Part shown: positions 7,680 to 16,295 of the stretch, in pieces
How positions within the stretch are numbered: the first letter of the stretch is position 1
Layout of the letters: every line of letters begins with the position of its first letter
NCBI GenBank assembly: GCA_017640725.1
Contig: JAEPQB010000005.1
Location: 1-36,478 of the forward strand
Source: Kordiimonadaceae bacterium
GTDB taxonomy: Bacteria > Pseudomonadota > Alphaproteobacteria > Sphingomonadales > Kordiimonadaceae
DNA: 36,478 nt
Direction: 5' to 3'
Made by a program: the position numbers and the translations under genes
Notes under the pieces: generated by a model
Seen by the model: the letters and a program-made list of their open reading frames with translations, nothing else
Database searches by the model: none
Told to the model about the DNA's origin: nothing

Positions 7680-9320
7680 ATGAAAGGCTTGATGCAGGAT
7701 TGGCCGCTTACGGTCATGAGCATTATCGATCACGCAAAGCGGTTCCACGGCGAGCGCGAAGTGGTCACGCGGACGGTCGAGGGGCCTATTCATCGCACGA
7801 CTTATGCAGATATTCATCTGCGCGCGCGCAAAACAGCACAAGCCCTCACCAAGCTGGGCGTCAAGCAGGGCGACATGGTCGCCACCATGGCCTGGAACAC
7901 ATACCGGCACATGGAGGCCTGGTACGGTATTATGGGTATGGGGGCCGTCTGCCACACCCTGAACCCCCGCCTTTTTGCTGAGCAGCTGACCTATATTATC
8001 AATCATGCCGAAGACAAGTTCATCATCTTCGACACAAGCTTTGTTCCTGTCATCGAAGCGGTTGCGGATACGATCCCCAATGTGAAGGGGTTCATCATCC
8101 TCACAGACAAGGCGCATATGCCCGAAACCAAGTTGAAAAATGTCTATTGCTTTGACGATCTGGTCGAAGCGGAAGATGGTAATTTTGACTGGGCGGATGT
8201 TGACGAAAATGATGCCTGTGGCCTTTGTTACACCAGCGGCACGACAGGCAACCCGAAAGGTGTACTCTATTCGCATCGCTCCAATGTGCTTCACGCCCTG
8301 GCAGCAAACTCCGCAGATGCAATTGGTCTGCGCTCTGTGGATGCGATCATGCCGGTTGTGCCGATGTTCCATGCAAATGCATGGGCGATCACCTTTGCGG
8401 CCCCGGCCGCGGGCGCGAAAATTGTCATGCCGGGCGCGCAAATGGATGGTGCCAGCATTTATGAATTGTTGGATACGGAACAGGTAACAACCACAGCGGC
8501 CGTTCCGACGGTTTGGCTCATGCTGCTTGGTCACCTTGAAAAGACAGGTGCGAAACTTCCCGCCCTTAACAAGGTTGTGATTGGCGGCTCAGCCGCGCCA
8601 CGTTCCATGATCGAGACGTTCGAGCGCGATTACGATGTAACAGTCATGCATGCTTGGGGTATGACGGAGTTGAGCCCGATGGGTACCCTTGGTGCGTTCA
8701 AGGCGGGTATGGAAGACCTGCCTTTTGAGAAGAAGCTCGACATCAAAGTGAAGCAGGGCCGGGCGATCTACACGGTTGAAATGAAGATTACCGATGATGA
8801 TGGCAAGGAACTGCCCAATGATGGCGTTGCCTTTGGTCACTTGATGGTGCGGGGGCCGGCTGTTGCGGCTTCTTACCTCAAGGGAGAGGGCGGCCAGATC
8901 CTTGATGAGGATGGCTGGTTCGACACCGGCGATGTTGCAACGCTTGACCCGCTGGGCTTTATGCAAATCACCGACCGCGCGAAAGACGTTATCAAATCGG
9001 GCGGTGAGTGGATTTCCTCAATCGAGCTGGAGAATACGGCAGTCGGTCACCCGGAGATTGTGGAAGCTGCGGTAATTGGCATTGTGCACCCCAAGTGGGA
9101 TGAGCGCCCGCTGCTGATTGTGGTGCCGAAGCCTGATACGAAGCCAACCAAGGAAAGCGTGTTGGCCTTTATGGAAGGCAAGATCGCAAAATGGTGGATG
9201 CCGGACGATGTGGTATTTGTGGATGAAATTCCCCACACCGCGACCGGAAAAATCCAGAAACTTGCTCTTCGCGAAAAGTTTAAAGACTACAAATTGCCAT
9301 CAGCCAGTGCGGCGGAATAA
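7680..9320 (+). CDS. AMP-forming acyl-CoA synthetase (medium/long-chain, AlkK/DmdB-like)
   Basis: A 546-aa ANL-superfamily ligase that activates a carboxylic acid to its acyl-CoA through an acyl-adenylate. [11 protein letters not shown] (184-194) is the ATP P-loop, WGMTE is at 326-330, the DTGD ribose-binding aspartate is at 415-418, and ATGKIQK holds the adenylating Lys524. The opening [10 protein letters not shown] is typical of the AlkK/DmdB-like subgroup, whose members take fatty acids or methylthiopropionate; the substrate cannot be told here. I start it at 7680 because GGGAG lies seven bases upstream; the frame stays open to 7611 without a better site. A DUF1499 gene follows 35 bp downstream. 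Confidence 0.93.
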   Translation: MKGLMQDWPLTVMSIIDHAKRFHGEREVVTRTVEGPIHRTTYADIHLRARKTAQALTKLGVKQGDMVATMAWNTYRHMEAWYGIMGMGAVCHTLNPRLFAEQLTYIINHAEDKFIIFDTSFVPVIEAVADTIPNVKGFIILTDKAHMPETKLKNVYCFDDLVEAEDGNFDWADVDENDACGLCYTSGTTGNPKGVLYSHRSNVLHALAANSADAIGLRSVDAIMPVVPMFHANAWAITFAAPAAGAKIVMPGAQMDGASIYELLDTEQVTTTAAVPTVWLMLLGHLEKTGAKLPALNKVVIGGSAAPRSMIETFERDYDVTVMHAWGMTELSPMGTLGAFKAGMEDLPFEKKLDIKVKQGRAIYTVEMKITDDDGKELPNDGVAFGHLMVRGPAVAASYLKGEGGQILDEDGWFDTGDVATLDPLGFMQITDRAKDVIKSGGEWISSIELENTAVGHPEIVEAAVIGIVHPKWDERPLLIVVPKPDTKPTKESVLAFMEGKIAKWWMPDDVVFVDEIPHTATGKIQKLALREKFKDYKLPSASAAE

Positions 9321-9355
9321 ACCGTCACACATGGTTTGGCGTGAAAGGAACTGAG

Positions 9356-10090
9356 ATGGAAGACCGGTCGGCATGGGTAAGTTGGGGGTTCCGCTTGGCA
9401 CTTCTTGCAGCGGTGATAGCTGTATTGGCAGTGCTGGGGGTGCGCCTTGGTGTCATGCCGCTTCGGCTTGCGCTTTTTGCAGGGCTGGGCGGAGGGGCTC
9501 TTATTGCCCTCATTGCCGCGCTGGTCTCCGTCATCGGTCTCTTTCTCACATTCAAAAATGGCACAGGCGGTCGCGGTATCGCTTTTGCGGCTCTCTTTCT
9601 GAGCCTGGCGATTGTGTTGCCAATGGGAAGCGCAATGCGGGCTGGCGGTTCGGTGCCTCCAATCCATGATATATCGACGGACCTGACAGACCCGCCTGCT
9701 TTTGCGGCAGTTCGCGCCCAGCGTACGCCCGCACACAATTCGCTCGACCGGTCGCAGCCGGAAAATCTGGGCGCGTTGCAGGTTGCTGCTTATCCTGACC
9801 TGTCGCCGATCATGATTGATAAGCACCCGGGCGAAGTGTTCGAGGCTGCTGTCGTCGTGGCGCAGGATATGGGCTGGGAGATTGTTTCCGTCGCGGTGGA
9901 GGAAGGGCGTATTGAAGCAACCGACACAACATTCATCATGGGCTTCAAGGATGACATTGTGATCCGTGTTCGGGAGGAAGCGGGCAAGGCGCTGGTTGAT
10001 GTGCGTTCCGCCTCGCGTGTCGGCGAGAGTGATCTGGGTGCCAATGCCAATCGCATCCGCGCCTTCCGCACCAAACTGACCGCTCAATGA
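9356..10090 (+). CDS. DUF1499 family membrane protein (244 aa)
   Basis: The N-terminal 100 or so residues hold about three hydrophobic helices. The C-terminal half is the DUF1499 domain, with the recognisable GRIEATDTTFIMGFKDD and VDVRSASRVGESDLGANA stretches. Members are conserved in alphaproteobacteria and have no settled function. I choose the ATG at 9356, preceded by AAAGGA at a seven-base spacing, over a GTG five codons upstream. It probably shares a transcript with the acyl-CoA synthetase and is followed by a good terminator. Confidence 0.9.
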   Translation: MEDRSAWVSWGFRLALLAAVIAVLAVLGVRLGVMPLRLALFAGLGGGALIALIAALVSVIGLFLTFKNGTGGRGIAFAALFLSLAIVLPMGSAMRAGGSVPPIHDISTDLTDPPAFAAVRAQRTPAHNSLDRSQPENLGALQVAAYPDLSPIMIDKHPGEVFEAAVVVAQDMGWEIVSVAVEEGRIEATDTTFIMGFKDDIVIRVREEAGKALVDVRSASRVGESDLGANANRIRAFRTKLTAQ

Positions 10091-10098
10091 CGATCAAG

Positions 10099-10137
10099 GC
10101 TGCCACCCTGATTTGCGTCCGGGTGACAGCCGCTTTT
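10099..10137 (+). terminator. Rho-independent terminator after the DUF1499 gene
   Basis: GCTGCCACCC (10099-10108) pairs with GGGTGACAGC (10121-10130) with one G-U pair across a 12-nt loop, followed by CGCTTTT. It lies 8 bp after the stop codon, between convergent genes. Confidence 0.75.
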
Positions 10138-10138
10138 G

Positions 10139-10585
10139 TCAGGCGGTGGGCATTGCCATTTGCAGCATGATTTCACCTGCCGGTTCAAACACATAGCGTC
10201 CGGTTTCAACAAAACCATATCGGTCATAGAAGCGCCGTCCGATTGCGTTCTTCTCAAACACCTCGACTTTCAACGGTCCCTTCAGGGCCACAGCGTGATC
10301 GACCATCGCACGGCCCAAATCCTGCCCATGAAGGGGAGGGAATAAAAACAGACCGCCGATCTCGTCTTCCAGGAGAGCGATAAAGCCAACCGGCTTTCCC
10401 TCCCATTCCACGACCCAAGTCTCCGCATTGGGGAGGTAGATGTCACGCATGTTCTGGGTTTCCTGTATGAGGAAGCTTTCTGTCAGAAAAGCATGTGCAA
10501 CCGCACTGGCAGATCGCCAAACACTGATGAGTGCGTCGGTATCTTCGGCACTATATTTTCGGATTTTCATTCGAGTATTTCTCAT
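10139..10585 (-). CDS. GNAT-family N-acetyltransferase (YjaB-like)
   Basis: A compact 148-aa single-domain acetyltransferase that would transfer an acetyl group from acetyl-CoA to an amine. The order matches the E. coli YjaB type: IRKYSAEDTDAL, then SASAVAHAFLTESF, the GKPVGFIAL strand, FLFPPLHGQDLGRAMVDHA (acetyl-CoA pyrophosphate loop) and FYDRYGFVETGRY near the end. ATG 10585 has GGCGGGAT just upstream; an internal ATG at 10570 (MKIRKY) lacks a site but would match family starts better. It converges on the DUF1499 gene. The substrate is not predictable. Confidence 0.88.
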   Translation of the reverse strand: MRNTRMKIRKYSAEDTDALISVWRSASAVAHAFLTESFLIQETQNMRDIYLPNAETWVVEWEGKPVGFIALLEDEIGGLFLFPPLHGQDLGRAMVDHAVALKGPLKVEVFEKNAIGRRFYDRYGFVETGRYVFEPAGEIMLQMAMPTA

Positions 10586-10683
10586 ATCCCGCCGCCTCTA
10601 ATGGGCGGCAATGCTAGGTATTGAAAGTTCGGGCAAGCAAAAGGGAGCACAGGTGCTGCGCGGTTTCTCTTGATCGCTTGCGA

Positions 10684-10703
10684 GGACCACGCATTCGTGG
10701 TCC
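10684..10703. repeat. Perfect intergenic hairpin (GGACCACG arms)
   Basis: GGACCACG and CGTGGTCC form 8-bp perfect arms around CATT in the 191-bp gap between the GNAT and hydrolase genes. No T-run follows on either strand. It differs in sequence from the palindromes near 4 kb. It may be a REP-like element or a processing/termination hairpin for the upstream hydrolase mRNA. Confidence 0.55.
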
Positions 10704-10776
10704 GACCTTAGCAGGACATAAAATCTCCGAGTGTGCGCCTATGCTGGGCGCTGAACGACGCGAGTGTAGCGTAAAC

Positions 10777-11679
10777 TCACGCCAACCGGTAAGTCGTTTT
10801 AAGATCAGGCCCCCCATCGCATGTCACGCGGCCATCACCCACCATGCGCACAAGATGTGCGAGCACGGAGCGGGCCGCGGGCGCATGGAGGCGTGGATCA
10901 ACGGCGGCATACATAACCGGCACCATCTCCGGGATCGTTGCACGGCCATCGCTTATCTGCTCGATGATCTGCCGTTCACGATCGTCACGATGATCCATAT
11001 AGGCCTGCACGAAAGGCTTCGGTTCGGTAATCGCCGGACCATGTGTCGGCCAATAGATTTCATCGTCGCGCGTGAGCAGCAATTCAAGCGATGCCATATA
11101 GGTCGCCATGTCCCCATCCGGCGGGCTCACCACCGTGGTGGACCAGCCCATAACATGATCCCCGCTAAAAAGTGCTTTTTCTTCGCGCAGGGCAAAGCAC
11201 ATATGGTTTGACGTGTGGCCCGGGGTAAAGACGCATTCAACCGTCCAGCCATCACCTTCGATCACGTCGCCATGGCGAATCTCAATATCCGGTACGAAGT
11301 CGCGATCGGCCCCGGCCTCGACTTCGACATTGTCTTGCGGCTTGCCGGACCCGTGTGGCCCGTAGGCATAGGTCTTCGCACCCGTTGCCGCTTTGAACGG
11401 TGCAGCCGCAGGGGAGTGATCGGAATGACAATGCGTGATGAGGACATGGGTGACAGTCTCCCCCTCAACGGCTTTGAGAAGGGCGGCGATATGCGCCTCG
11501 TTCAACGGACCCGGGTCGATCACGGCGACATTCCCCTGTCCGACAATGTAGGTACCCGTCCCCTTGAACGTGAAGCCACCAGGATTGTTGGCCGTCACGC
11601 GCCGGATGAGCGGGCTCACCTGATCAACGCGTCCATACTCAATATCAATTTCATGGACGAAAGGAATTTTCACCGCCAT
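10777..11679 (-). CDS. Metallo-beta-lactamase-fold hydrolase (LACTB2-like)
   Basis: A 300-aa cytoplasmic enzyme with the full di-metal ligand set: THCHSDH with His83, His85, Asp87 and His88, then His155 in TPGHTSNH, Asp174 in FSGDHVMGW and His213 in PTHG. A helical C-terminal region (about 230-295) matches the winged-helix tail of the LACTB2/glyoxalase II-like subgroup, whose members cleave thioesters or RNA. The substrate cannot be fixed from sequence. The ATG at 11679 has a textbook AGGAGG five bases upstream. It stands alone on the minus strand, 117 bp downstream of the small membrane protein gene. Confidence 0.92.
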   Translation of the reverse strand: MAVKIPFVHEIDIEYGRVDQVSPLIRRVTANNPGGFTFKGTGTYIVGQGNVAVIDPGPLNEAHIAALLKAVEGETVTHVLITHCHSDHSPAAAPFKAATGAKTYAYGPHGSGKPQDNVEVEAGADRDFVPDIEIRHGDVIEGDGWTVECVFTPGHTSNHMCFALREEKALFSGDHVMGWSTTVVSPPDGDMATYMASLELLLTRDDEIYWPTHGPAITEPKPFVQAYMDHRDDRERQIIEQISDGRATIPEMVPVMYAAVDPRLHAPAARSVLAHLVRMVGDGRVTCDGGPDLKTTYRLA

Positions 11680-11796
11680 GCCGCCTCCTGCGCTTTTTGC
11701 GCAGAATGACGGCAGAGCGGCAGGGCATCAAGCCCAAAGCGACCTGCTGACCGACTTCTCTTTTTGGGGGAGGGAGAGAAACGGTGGTCGCTGAAA

Positions 11797-12000
11797 TTAA
11801 TATTGGCTGATCAGATTGATCACCAGCGTGATCGCGTAGGCACCGACAAAAAGGTAGCCAGCCGCGGTCACAAAGTCGCTCGTATCCTCGATACCGAGCG
11901 ATTTCAGGCTTTCCAGGACCGTGGTTTTTGCAGATGCGAACACATTCTTGTCATCTGCAGGTGCCGTGTTTGGATTGGTTTTCAGGTTTGCGGTAAGCAT
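11797..12000 (-). CDS. Small single-pass membrane protein (67 aa)
   Basis: The first 40 residues are polar (NLKTNPNTAPADDKNVFASAK), and residues about 45-64 form one hydrophobic helix (FVTAAGYLFVGAYAITLVIN), giving a tail-anchored or single-pass protein. I recognise no family. Translation is well supported: GGAG sits eight bases before the ATG, inside the loop of a small hairpin (12001-12017), and a reasonable sigma-70-like promoter lies about 90-125 bases upstream. It is alone on its transcript by position. A role as a small envelope-stress or complex-subunit protein would be guesswork. Confidence 0.75.
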   Translation of the reverse strand: MLTANLKTNPNTAPADDKNVFASAKTTVLESLKSLGIEDTSDFVTAAGYLFVGAYAITLVINLISQY

Positions 12001-12017
12001 GATCTTACTCCAAGATC
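12001..12017 (-). promoter_or_regulatory. Ribosome binding site displayed in a hairpin loop
   Basis: On the minus strand GATCTT-GGAGT-AAGATC directly abuts the ATG of the 67-aa gene. The 6-bp arms are perfect and the GGAG Shine-Dalgarno occupies the 5-nt loop. Stem melting or stabilisation could tune translation. Confidence 0.5.
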
Positions 12018-12096
12018 AAAGGGTTAGCGGATTTAAGCCCGCCAGAAAGCGTTCCTGTTAAAACCGGCTGTTATCCAGCTCTTGTTCAACACCCCC

Positions 12097-12125
12097 TACT
12101 TAGGTGCACTGCACAACAGTTTCAA
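12097..12125 (-). promoter_or_regulatory. Predicted sigma-70-like promoter with palindromic spacer
   Basis: On the minus strand TTGAAA (12120-12125) and TAAGTA (12097-12102) are 17 bp apart, upstream of the 67-aa gene. The spacer contains the palindrome GTGCA-C-TGCAC (12104-12114), which could be an operator. Predicted by eye only. Confidence 0.4.
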
Positions 12126-12386
12126 GACGATATGTTTAAAAGATCGTTAGGAGGGTTAAAAACGCCTGCGACATTTCGACTTCTGAGTGTGCCGGACTGT
12201 AGGGCGTGCATATAAGGTAGCGATGATTACCTTTAAAGGCGGGGAGACCCGGTGCGAGGCTCCCCCGCGCCGGGAATAAATTTTAGGTGAGAACGAGCAG
12301 CATGCTCTCTGAACAGGCCCCGCCGATGAGCCGGATGGTTAGCGGAGAGTGCTGCCAGAGCGTGCAGTCAGACCGTGCTGAAAGAT
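12126..12386. other. Intergenic region with one GC-rich hairpin
   Basis: With the promoter region this makes a 386-bp gap between the 67-aa gene and the S1P-lyase-like gene. I see no gene. CCCGGTGCG (12248-12256) pairs with CGCGCCGGG (12266-12274) with one G-U pair, followed on the plus strand by AATAAATTTTA; on the minus strand it lies about 110 bp after the stop of the downstream-reading gene and may help to end that transcript. Confidence 0.45.
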
Positions 12387-13625
12387 CTAGCTGTACCGGA
12401 CCTCTTTGACGTCACCTGCATTGCCCGCATCAATTTCGGCCATACTGGTTTGAAGGTCGGCAAGATACTGGTCCTGAACCATGGCATGAAAAGGCGAAAG
12501 CATCAGATGCAATGATTTGGGTTCCGTCGTGACGGATGTAAACCAGCCCTTCTCCATCATTTTACCCCAGAGCGCAAAGGCGTCATATTTTGGATGATAG
12601 AAAGCGATGAGGCCAAGCTGCGGATGCCCGACAATCTCGAACCCCATGCGCTTCACACCCCGTTCAATATGTTCGCGTACAGCGCAAACCGTCCCCTGTT
12701 TCTGCTTGTAGCCCTCAACACCCAGATAATTCATGACGGCCCAGGCAGCGGCAATAGCCCCGCCTGGCCGGGTGCCGGCAAGCGTTGGCGTGATCATTCG
12801 TCCGCCGGGCCAATCCGCACAGTCAAAAATCATATGTGACTGCAGTTCAGCTGTGCGGAAGAGCACGGTCGAAGCTCCCTTGGCCGCATAGCCATATTTG
12901 TGAAGGTCAGCAGAGATTGACTTAACTTCCGGCACTTCAAAATCAAAAGGCTTGAGTGGTACGCCATTCATTTTGGCAAACGGAGCAAAATAGCCGCCGA
13001 CGCAGGCATCCACATGCAACCACACATCATGTGCTTTTGCGACAGCGCCCAAACGTTCAATCGGATCCATCAGACCATAGGGGAAGCAGGGAGCAGACCC
13101 CACCATCATGATCGTGTTGTCATCCACGCGCGCACCCATGGCAGCGGCGTCCGCCAGAAAGTCAGGCCCGCATGCAACACGGCGCATCTCGATATCCATC
13201 ATCTTTGCCGCCTTGTCGAAGGCAGGATGAGCGGACCAGGGCGCAACAATATTGGCTTGTCCCTTAAGCTTGCCGGCCGCGCGCGCATAATCACGGGCGG
13301 TCTTGATGGCCATGGTAATGGAATCCGTGCCGCCGGAAGTGATGTTTCCCGCAGCACCGTCGGGCGCGTGTAACAGGTTCAACCCCATGGAAATCACTTC
13401 ATCTTCCATCTGCTTCAGGCTGGGAAAGGCGAGGGGGCCAAGACCGTTCTCCGACATGTACATCGTGTATGCACCTTTTTGCACACGCGTGACGTCATCC
13501 CCCGCATTAAAAACGTAAACGGCCGTTTTGCCGTCCCGCCATTTCACATCTGACCCGCCGCGCTCCAGCATCTCTTTCGAGAGTACATCCCAGGTGCGGC
13601 CCTGTTCCGGCATTGTGAAGCTCAT
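12387..13625 (-). CDS. PLP-dependent lyase/decarboxylase, sphingosine-1-phosphate lyase-like
   Basis: A 412-aa fold-type I PLP enzyme. NITSGGTDSI (94-103) binds cofactor phosphate, SAHPAFDKAA (131-140) is a signature of the sphingosine-phosphate-lyase branch, HVDACVGG (204-211) carries the PLP aspartate, and Lys243 in SADLHKYGYAAKG is the Schiff-base lysine. Bacterial relatives are annotated as aspartate/glutamate/tyrosine decarboxylases or S1P lyases; the substrate here is unknown. Unlike eukaryotic S1P lyase it has no membrane anchor. The ATG at 13625 follows GGGAGG at about six bases. The same-strand crotonase-fold gene ends 57 bp upstream, so the two may be co-transcribed. Confidence 0.9.
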   Translation of the reverse strand: MSFTMPEQGRTWDVLSKEMLERGGSDVKWRDGKTAVYVFNAGDDVTRVQKGAYTMYMSENGLGPLAFPSLKQMEDEVISMGLNLLHAPDGAAGNITSGGTDSITMAIKTARDYARAAGKLKGQANIVAPWSAHPAFDKAAKMMDIEMRRVACGPDFLADAAAMGARVDDNTIMMVGSAPCFPYGLMDPIERLGAVAKAHDVWLHVDACVGGYFAPFAKMNGVPLKPFDFEVPEVKSISADLHKYGYAAKGASTVLFRTAELQSHMIFDCADWPGGRMITPTLAGTRPGGAIAAAWAVMNYLGVEGYKQKQGTVCAVREHIERGVKRMGFEIVGHPQLGLIAFYHPKYDAFALWGKMMEKGWFTSVTTEPKSLHLMLSPFHAMVQDQYLADLQTSMAEIDAGNAGDVKEVRYS

Positions 13626-13681
13626 ACATTCCCTCCCACTTGCGCCCTGACGGGCATTCCAGTTTGAACCCTTGTGAAGTT

Positions 13682-14491
13682 CTATTTCCCCAAAAATTTG
13701 GGGGCACGTTTTTCAAAAAAAGCTTTCACCCCTTCACGAACATCGCTTGAAGGGTTGGTAATCATCACCGCGAGCGCAGCATCGCCCAGAGATTGCTCAA
13801 GCGTCATGTCCTGTCCGCGTTTCATCATCTGCTTGGCAAGCCGTATGGCCAGCGGTGCGCCGGCGGCAATGCGTTCAGCAAGTGCAATTGTCTCGACCTC
13901 AAGCTGCTCATGGGGAACAATCTCCGTCACCAGCCCCAGAGCCTGCGCAGTTGGCGCATCATAGGTTTCGCCGAGCATCGTCATTTTGAGCGCCCGGTCC
14001 GTTCCCATTGCGCGGGGAAACAGCCAGGCCCCGCCTTCGTCCGGCAGGAGGCCAAACCGGCCACTCGTATCACCAAGCTTTGCTTTGTCGGAGGCAATAC
14101 GAATGTCGCAGGAGAGAGCAAGGGCAAGACCGCCTGCAACTGCCGCGCCGTTGATCATGGCGATAACGGGTTTGTCACACCGGGACAGAGCCAAAATGAC
14201 CTTGTGCATGCCATCGCGCATCTCGCGACCATGAGACAATTGCGATGCCATGAGCGCTTTGTGCACCGGATCAGAGTTTCCACTTACGTCACCACCAGAA
14301 CAAAATCCACGGCCTGCACCGGTGAGGATCAGCGCCCGGGCCTCATCATCCCGAAGATATGCATCAATCGCCCGACTGAGCTCTTCACACAGGCGGGTCG
14401 TGTAGGCATTCATCGCCTCCGGGCGATTGAGCGTAATGCGCCGCACATGCGGTCGCACATCATCCACCACAATATCGTGGAAGTCAGTCAA
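13682..14491 (-). CDS. Crotonase-fold enoyl-CoA hydratase/isomerase, TTG start (269 aa)
   Basis: A crotonase-superfamily enzyme acting on an acyl-CoA thioester. Oxyanion-hole segments GRGFCSGGD and NGAAVAGG are intact. The two glutamates of classical enoyl-CoA hydratase are not: the first position is Ala (AGGLALAL) and the second falls in DTSGRFG. An Asp in GLLPDEGG lies where PaaG-type isomerases keep theirs, so isomerase chemistry is more likely than hydration. I start it at the TTG at 14489-14491, because GGGGAGG lies five bases upstream and the length then fits the family; the frame continues open far upstream only because it lies antisense to the divergent paralogue. It diverges from the gene at 14615 across 123 bp. 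Confidence 0.88.
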   Translation of the reverse strand: MTDFHDIVVDDVRPHVRRITLNRPEAMNAYTTRLCEELSRAIDAYLRDDEARALILTGAGRGFCSGGDVSGNSDPVHKALMASQLSHGREMRDGMHKVILALSRCDKPVIAMINGAAVAGGLALALSCDIRIASDKAKLGDTSGRFGLLPDEGGAWLFPRAMGTDRALKMTMLGETYDAPTAQALGLVTEIVPHEQLEVETIALAERIAAGAPLAIRLAKQMMKRGQDMTLEQSLGDAALAVMITNPSSDVREGVKAFFEKRAPKFLGK

Positions 14492-14614
14492 ATGTGCCTC
14501 CCCAAAATGGCCTTCTGTGAGCCTTAAGAGATGATAGGCTATCCGCATCTCAAGAAAAGTCGAAATTGGCCACAGAAGCCTGAAAAGCGGCGGGCCAAAA
14601 AGGAGGGGCACAGG

Positions 14615-15460
14615 ATGGCATATGACGAAATTCTCTACAGTGCGGCAGACGGGGTCGGCACAATCACACTCAACCGGCCGGACCGGCTGAACGCCTGGAC
14701 GGCAACGATGGAAAATGAGATGCGTCGCGCGATCAGCGAAGCCGCCGGGGATGAAGAGGTTCGCGTAATCGTGATTACTGGTGCGGGTCGGGGTTTCTGC
14801 GCAGGTGCGGATATGGGGGGGCTCCAGAAAATTGATGCCAAAGGGGATGGTCGCAAACGAATTGTGGAGCCCGGCGAGGAAGCTGAGGTCTCTTTCGACA
14901 ATGAAAACGGCCCCTCGGTGATGGAGCATTTCGAGGGACGTTTTGGGTATATGTTTGAGTGCCCGAAGCCGATATTGGCCGCTATCAACGGGCCTGTTGC
15001 CGGGATCGGCCTTGTTATGACCATGTTCTGCGACATGCGCTTTGCCAGCGATACCGCGAAATTCACAACCGCCTTCGCCAGCCGTGGCCTGATTGCCGAG
15101 CATGGCATTGCCTGGTTGTTGCCCCGCCTGATCGGTTCCGCCAATGCGCTTGATCTGCTGATGTCCGCGCGTAAGTTCACCGGAGAGGAAGCCGCCCGCA
15201 TGGGACTTGTAAACCGGGCTTATTCCGGCAATGAACTGATGGGCGAGGTGGCGGCCTACGCCAGACATATGGCTCAAATGGTGAGCCCGCGTTCGATGAC
15301 GATTATGAAGCGCCAAGTCTATAAATCCCTGTTTCAGGACTTCAATAACTCCACCTCTATGGCTGATGCCGAAATGCAGAAGAGTTTCGCAAGCGATGAC
15401 TTCAAAGAAGGCGTGGCCCATTTCGTCGAGAAACGTGCCGCCCGTTTCACAGGGCGCTGA
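14615..15460 (+). CDS. Crotonase-fold enoyl-CoA hydratase/isomerase (281 aa)
   Basis: A second crotonase-fold enzyme, divergent from and paralogous to the one at 13682-14491. The opening is YDEILYSAADGVGTITLNRP; oxyanion-hole stretches are GRGFCAGAD and NGPVAGIG. An insertion of about 25 residues after GADMGG makes it slightly longer than its neighbour. The usual first catalytic Glu is replaced by a hydrophobic residue, and a Glu appears in RGLIAEHG, matching a group common in alphaproteobacteria and annotated simply as enoyl-CoA hydratase. The ATG at 14615 follows AGGAGG at eight bases; the frame is open back to 14531 without a better site. A shared divergent promoter in 14492-14614 would couple the two paralogues. 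Confidence 0.9.
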   Translation: MAYDEILYSAADGVGTITLNRPDRLNAWTATMENEMRRAISEAAGDEEVRVIVITGAGRGFCAGADMGGLQKIDAKGDGRKRIVEPGEEAEVSFDNENGPSVMEHFEGRFGYMFECPKPILAAINGPVAGIGLVMTMFCDMRFASDTAKFTTAFASRGLIAEHGIAWLLPRLIGSANALDLLMSARKFTGEEAARMGLVNRAYSGNELMGEVAAYARHMAQMVSPRSMTIMKRQVYKSLFQDFNNSTSMADAEMQKSFASDDFKEGVAHFVEKRAARFTGR

Positions 15461-15492
15461 CCGCCTCCCTCATCAGGGAGTGGGTGGAAAAG

Positions 15493-15521
15493 GGGCGCTC
15501 CTTCGTGAGGAAGAAGCGCCC
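15493..15521 (+). terminator. Hairpin after the enoyl-CoA hydratase gene
   Basis: GGGCGCTCCTT (15493-15503) pairs with AAGAAGCGCCC (15511-15521) with one mismatch and a 7-nt loop, 32 bp after the stop codon. There is no U-run, so termination strength is doubtful. The rest of 15461-15677 holds weaker inverted repeats (for example TGACG-CCTC-CGTCA near 15611) but no gene. Confidence 0.5.
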
Positions 15522-15677
15522 TGATCAGGTGAGAGAGCTGGAGGACTCGTCTCACCCTGGCAGTCATTCCGGCAAGGCCGTGTCTGCAGCTGGCCTTCCG
15601 GGTATTATTAATGACGCCTCCGTCATGTTTGTGCCTTGACGTGGATCAACTGACGATTGTGAGAAAAAGCAGACCGC

Positions 15678-16295
15678 TCAAATGAGGGCAGAGAGCAGTG
15701 CCCATAGACCAAATCCTATGATCACAAGACCAGATGTGCGCGAAATCCTGTGTGCGAATGTGTTGGGTAAGCGGCGTCGACTGAGGGCAACGCCACTGCT
15801 GAGAAGGCACCACCACAGCATAGATCCGCTGAACACGCCGGCAACGACGAGAGTGGCACCCGCTGGTCCCGTTGTTGAAGCGAGTCCCAAGCCTGCAAAC
15901 AAAGCAGCAAAAGACAGGATCGTCATTGGGTTGGTGATTGTCAGTAAAAAAGTAGCCGTCATCGTGCCTACGAGATTACGGCTGGAAGCAGTTATTGCTG
16001 CTTGGGAGTGACCGCTGTGCAAGCACCGCCAGCCGAGCCAGAGCATAAACATACCGCCCACCAGCCGGAGAGGGAGGTCGATTAAGATGAGGATTGATGA
16101 GAAAGTTGCGAACCCGAGAGCAGCGCAAGTTGCATAAATGCCATCTGCTAAGGCCGTTCCCAATCCGCCGACAATGCCGGTTGTTAAACCATGCTCCAGT
16201 GTGCGGTTGATGCAAAGAGCACCTATGGGGCCGAGCGGGGCGGCAATGGCCAGTCCAAGAAACAGACTTTTTGCAAACAAGGTGAAATCCATCAT
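15678..16295 (-). CDS. LysE/RhtB-family amino acid exporter
   Basis: A 205-aa inner-membrane protein with about six hydrophobic segments, matching the usual length of the LysE/RhtB family, which exports amino acids or derivatives. The family signature is visible at the N-terminus (LAIAAPLGPIGALCINRTLEHG) and in the middle (FLLTITNPMTILSF). Its ATG overlaps the stop codon of the Lrp-type regulator gene in an ATGA arrangement, so translation is coupled and there is no independent Shine-Dalgarno. By analogy with other lrp-like/lysE pairs, the regulator probably senses the exported amino acid. The substrate is not predictable. Confidence 0.92.
   Translation of the reverse strand: MMDFTLFAKSLFLGLAIAAPLGPIGALCINRTLEHGLTTGIVGGLGTALADGIYATCAALGFATFSSILILIDLPLRLVGGMFMLWLGWRCLHSGHSQAAITASSRNLVGTMTATFLLTITNPMTILSFAALFAGLGLASTTGPAGATLVVAGVFSGSMLWWCLLSSGVALSRRRLPNTFAHRISRTSGLVIIGFGLWALLSALI

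Noticed and set aside
7659-8534. 291-codon minus-strand open frame
   Set aside because: Antisense to the acyl-CoA synthetase, whose motifs are intact; Cys/His/Arg-rich shadow.
10621-11211. 196-codon plus-strand open frame
   Set aside because: Mostly antisense to the metallo-beta-lactamase-fold gene with its complete metal ligand set and AGGAGG site.
14492-15421. 310-codon N-terminal extension of the minus-strand crotonase frame
   Set aside because: It is antisense to the well-supported gene at 14615-15460; the family length and a strong Shine-Dalgarno put the start at TTG 14491.
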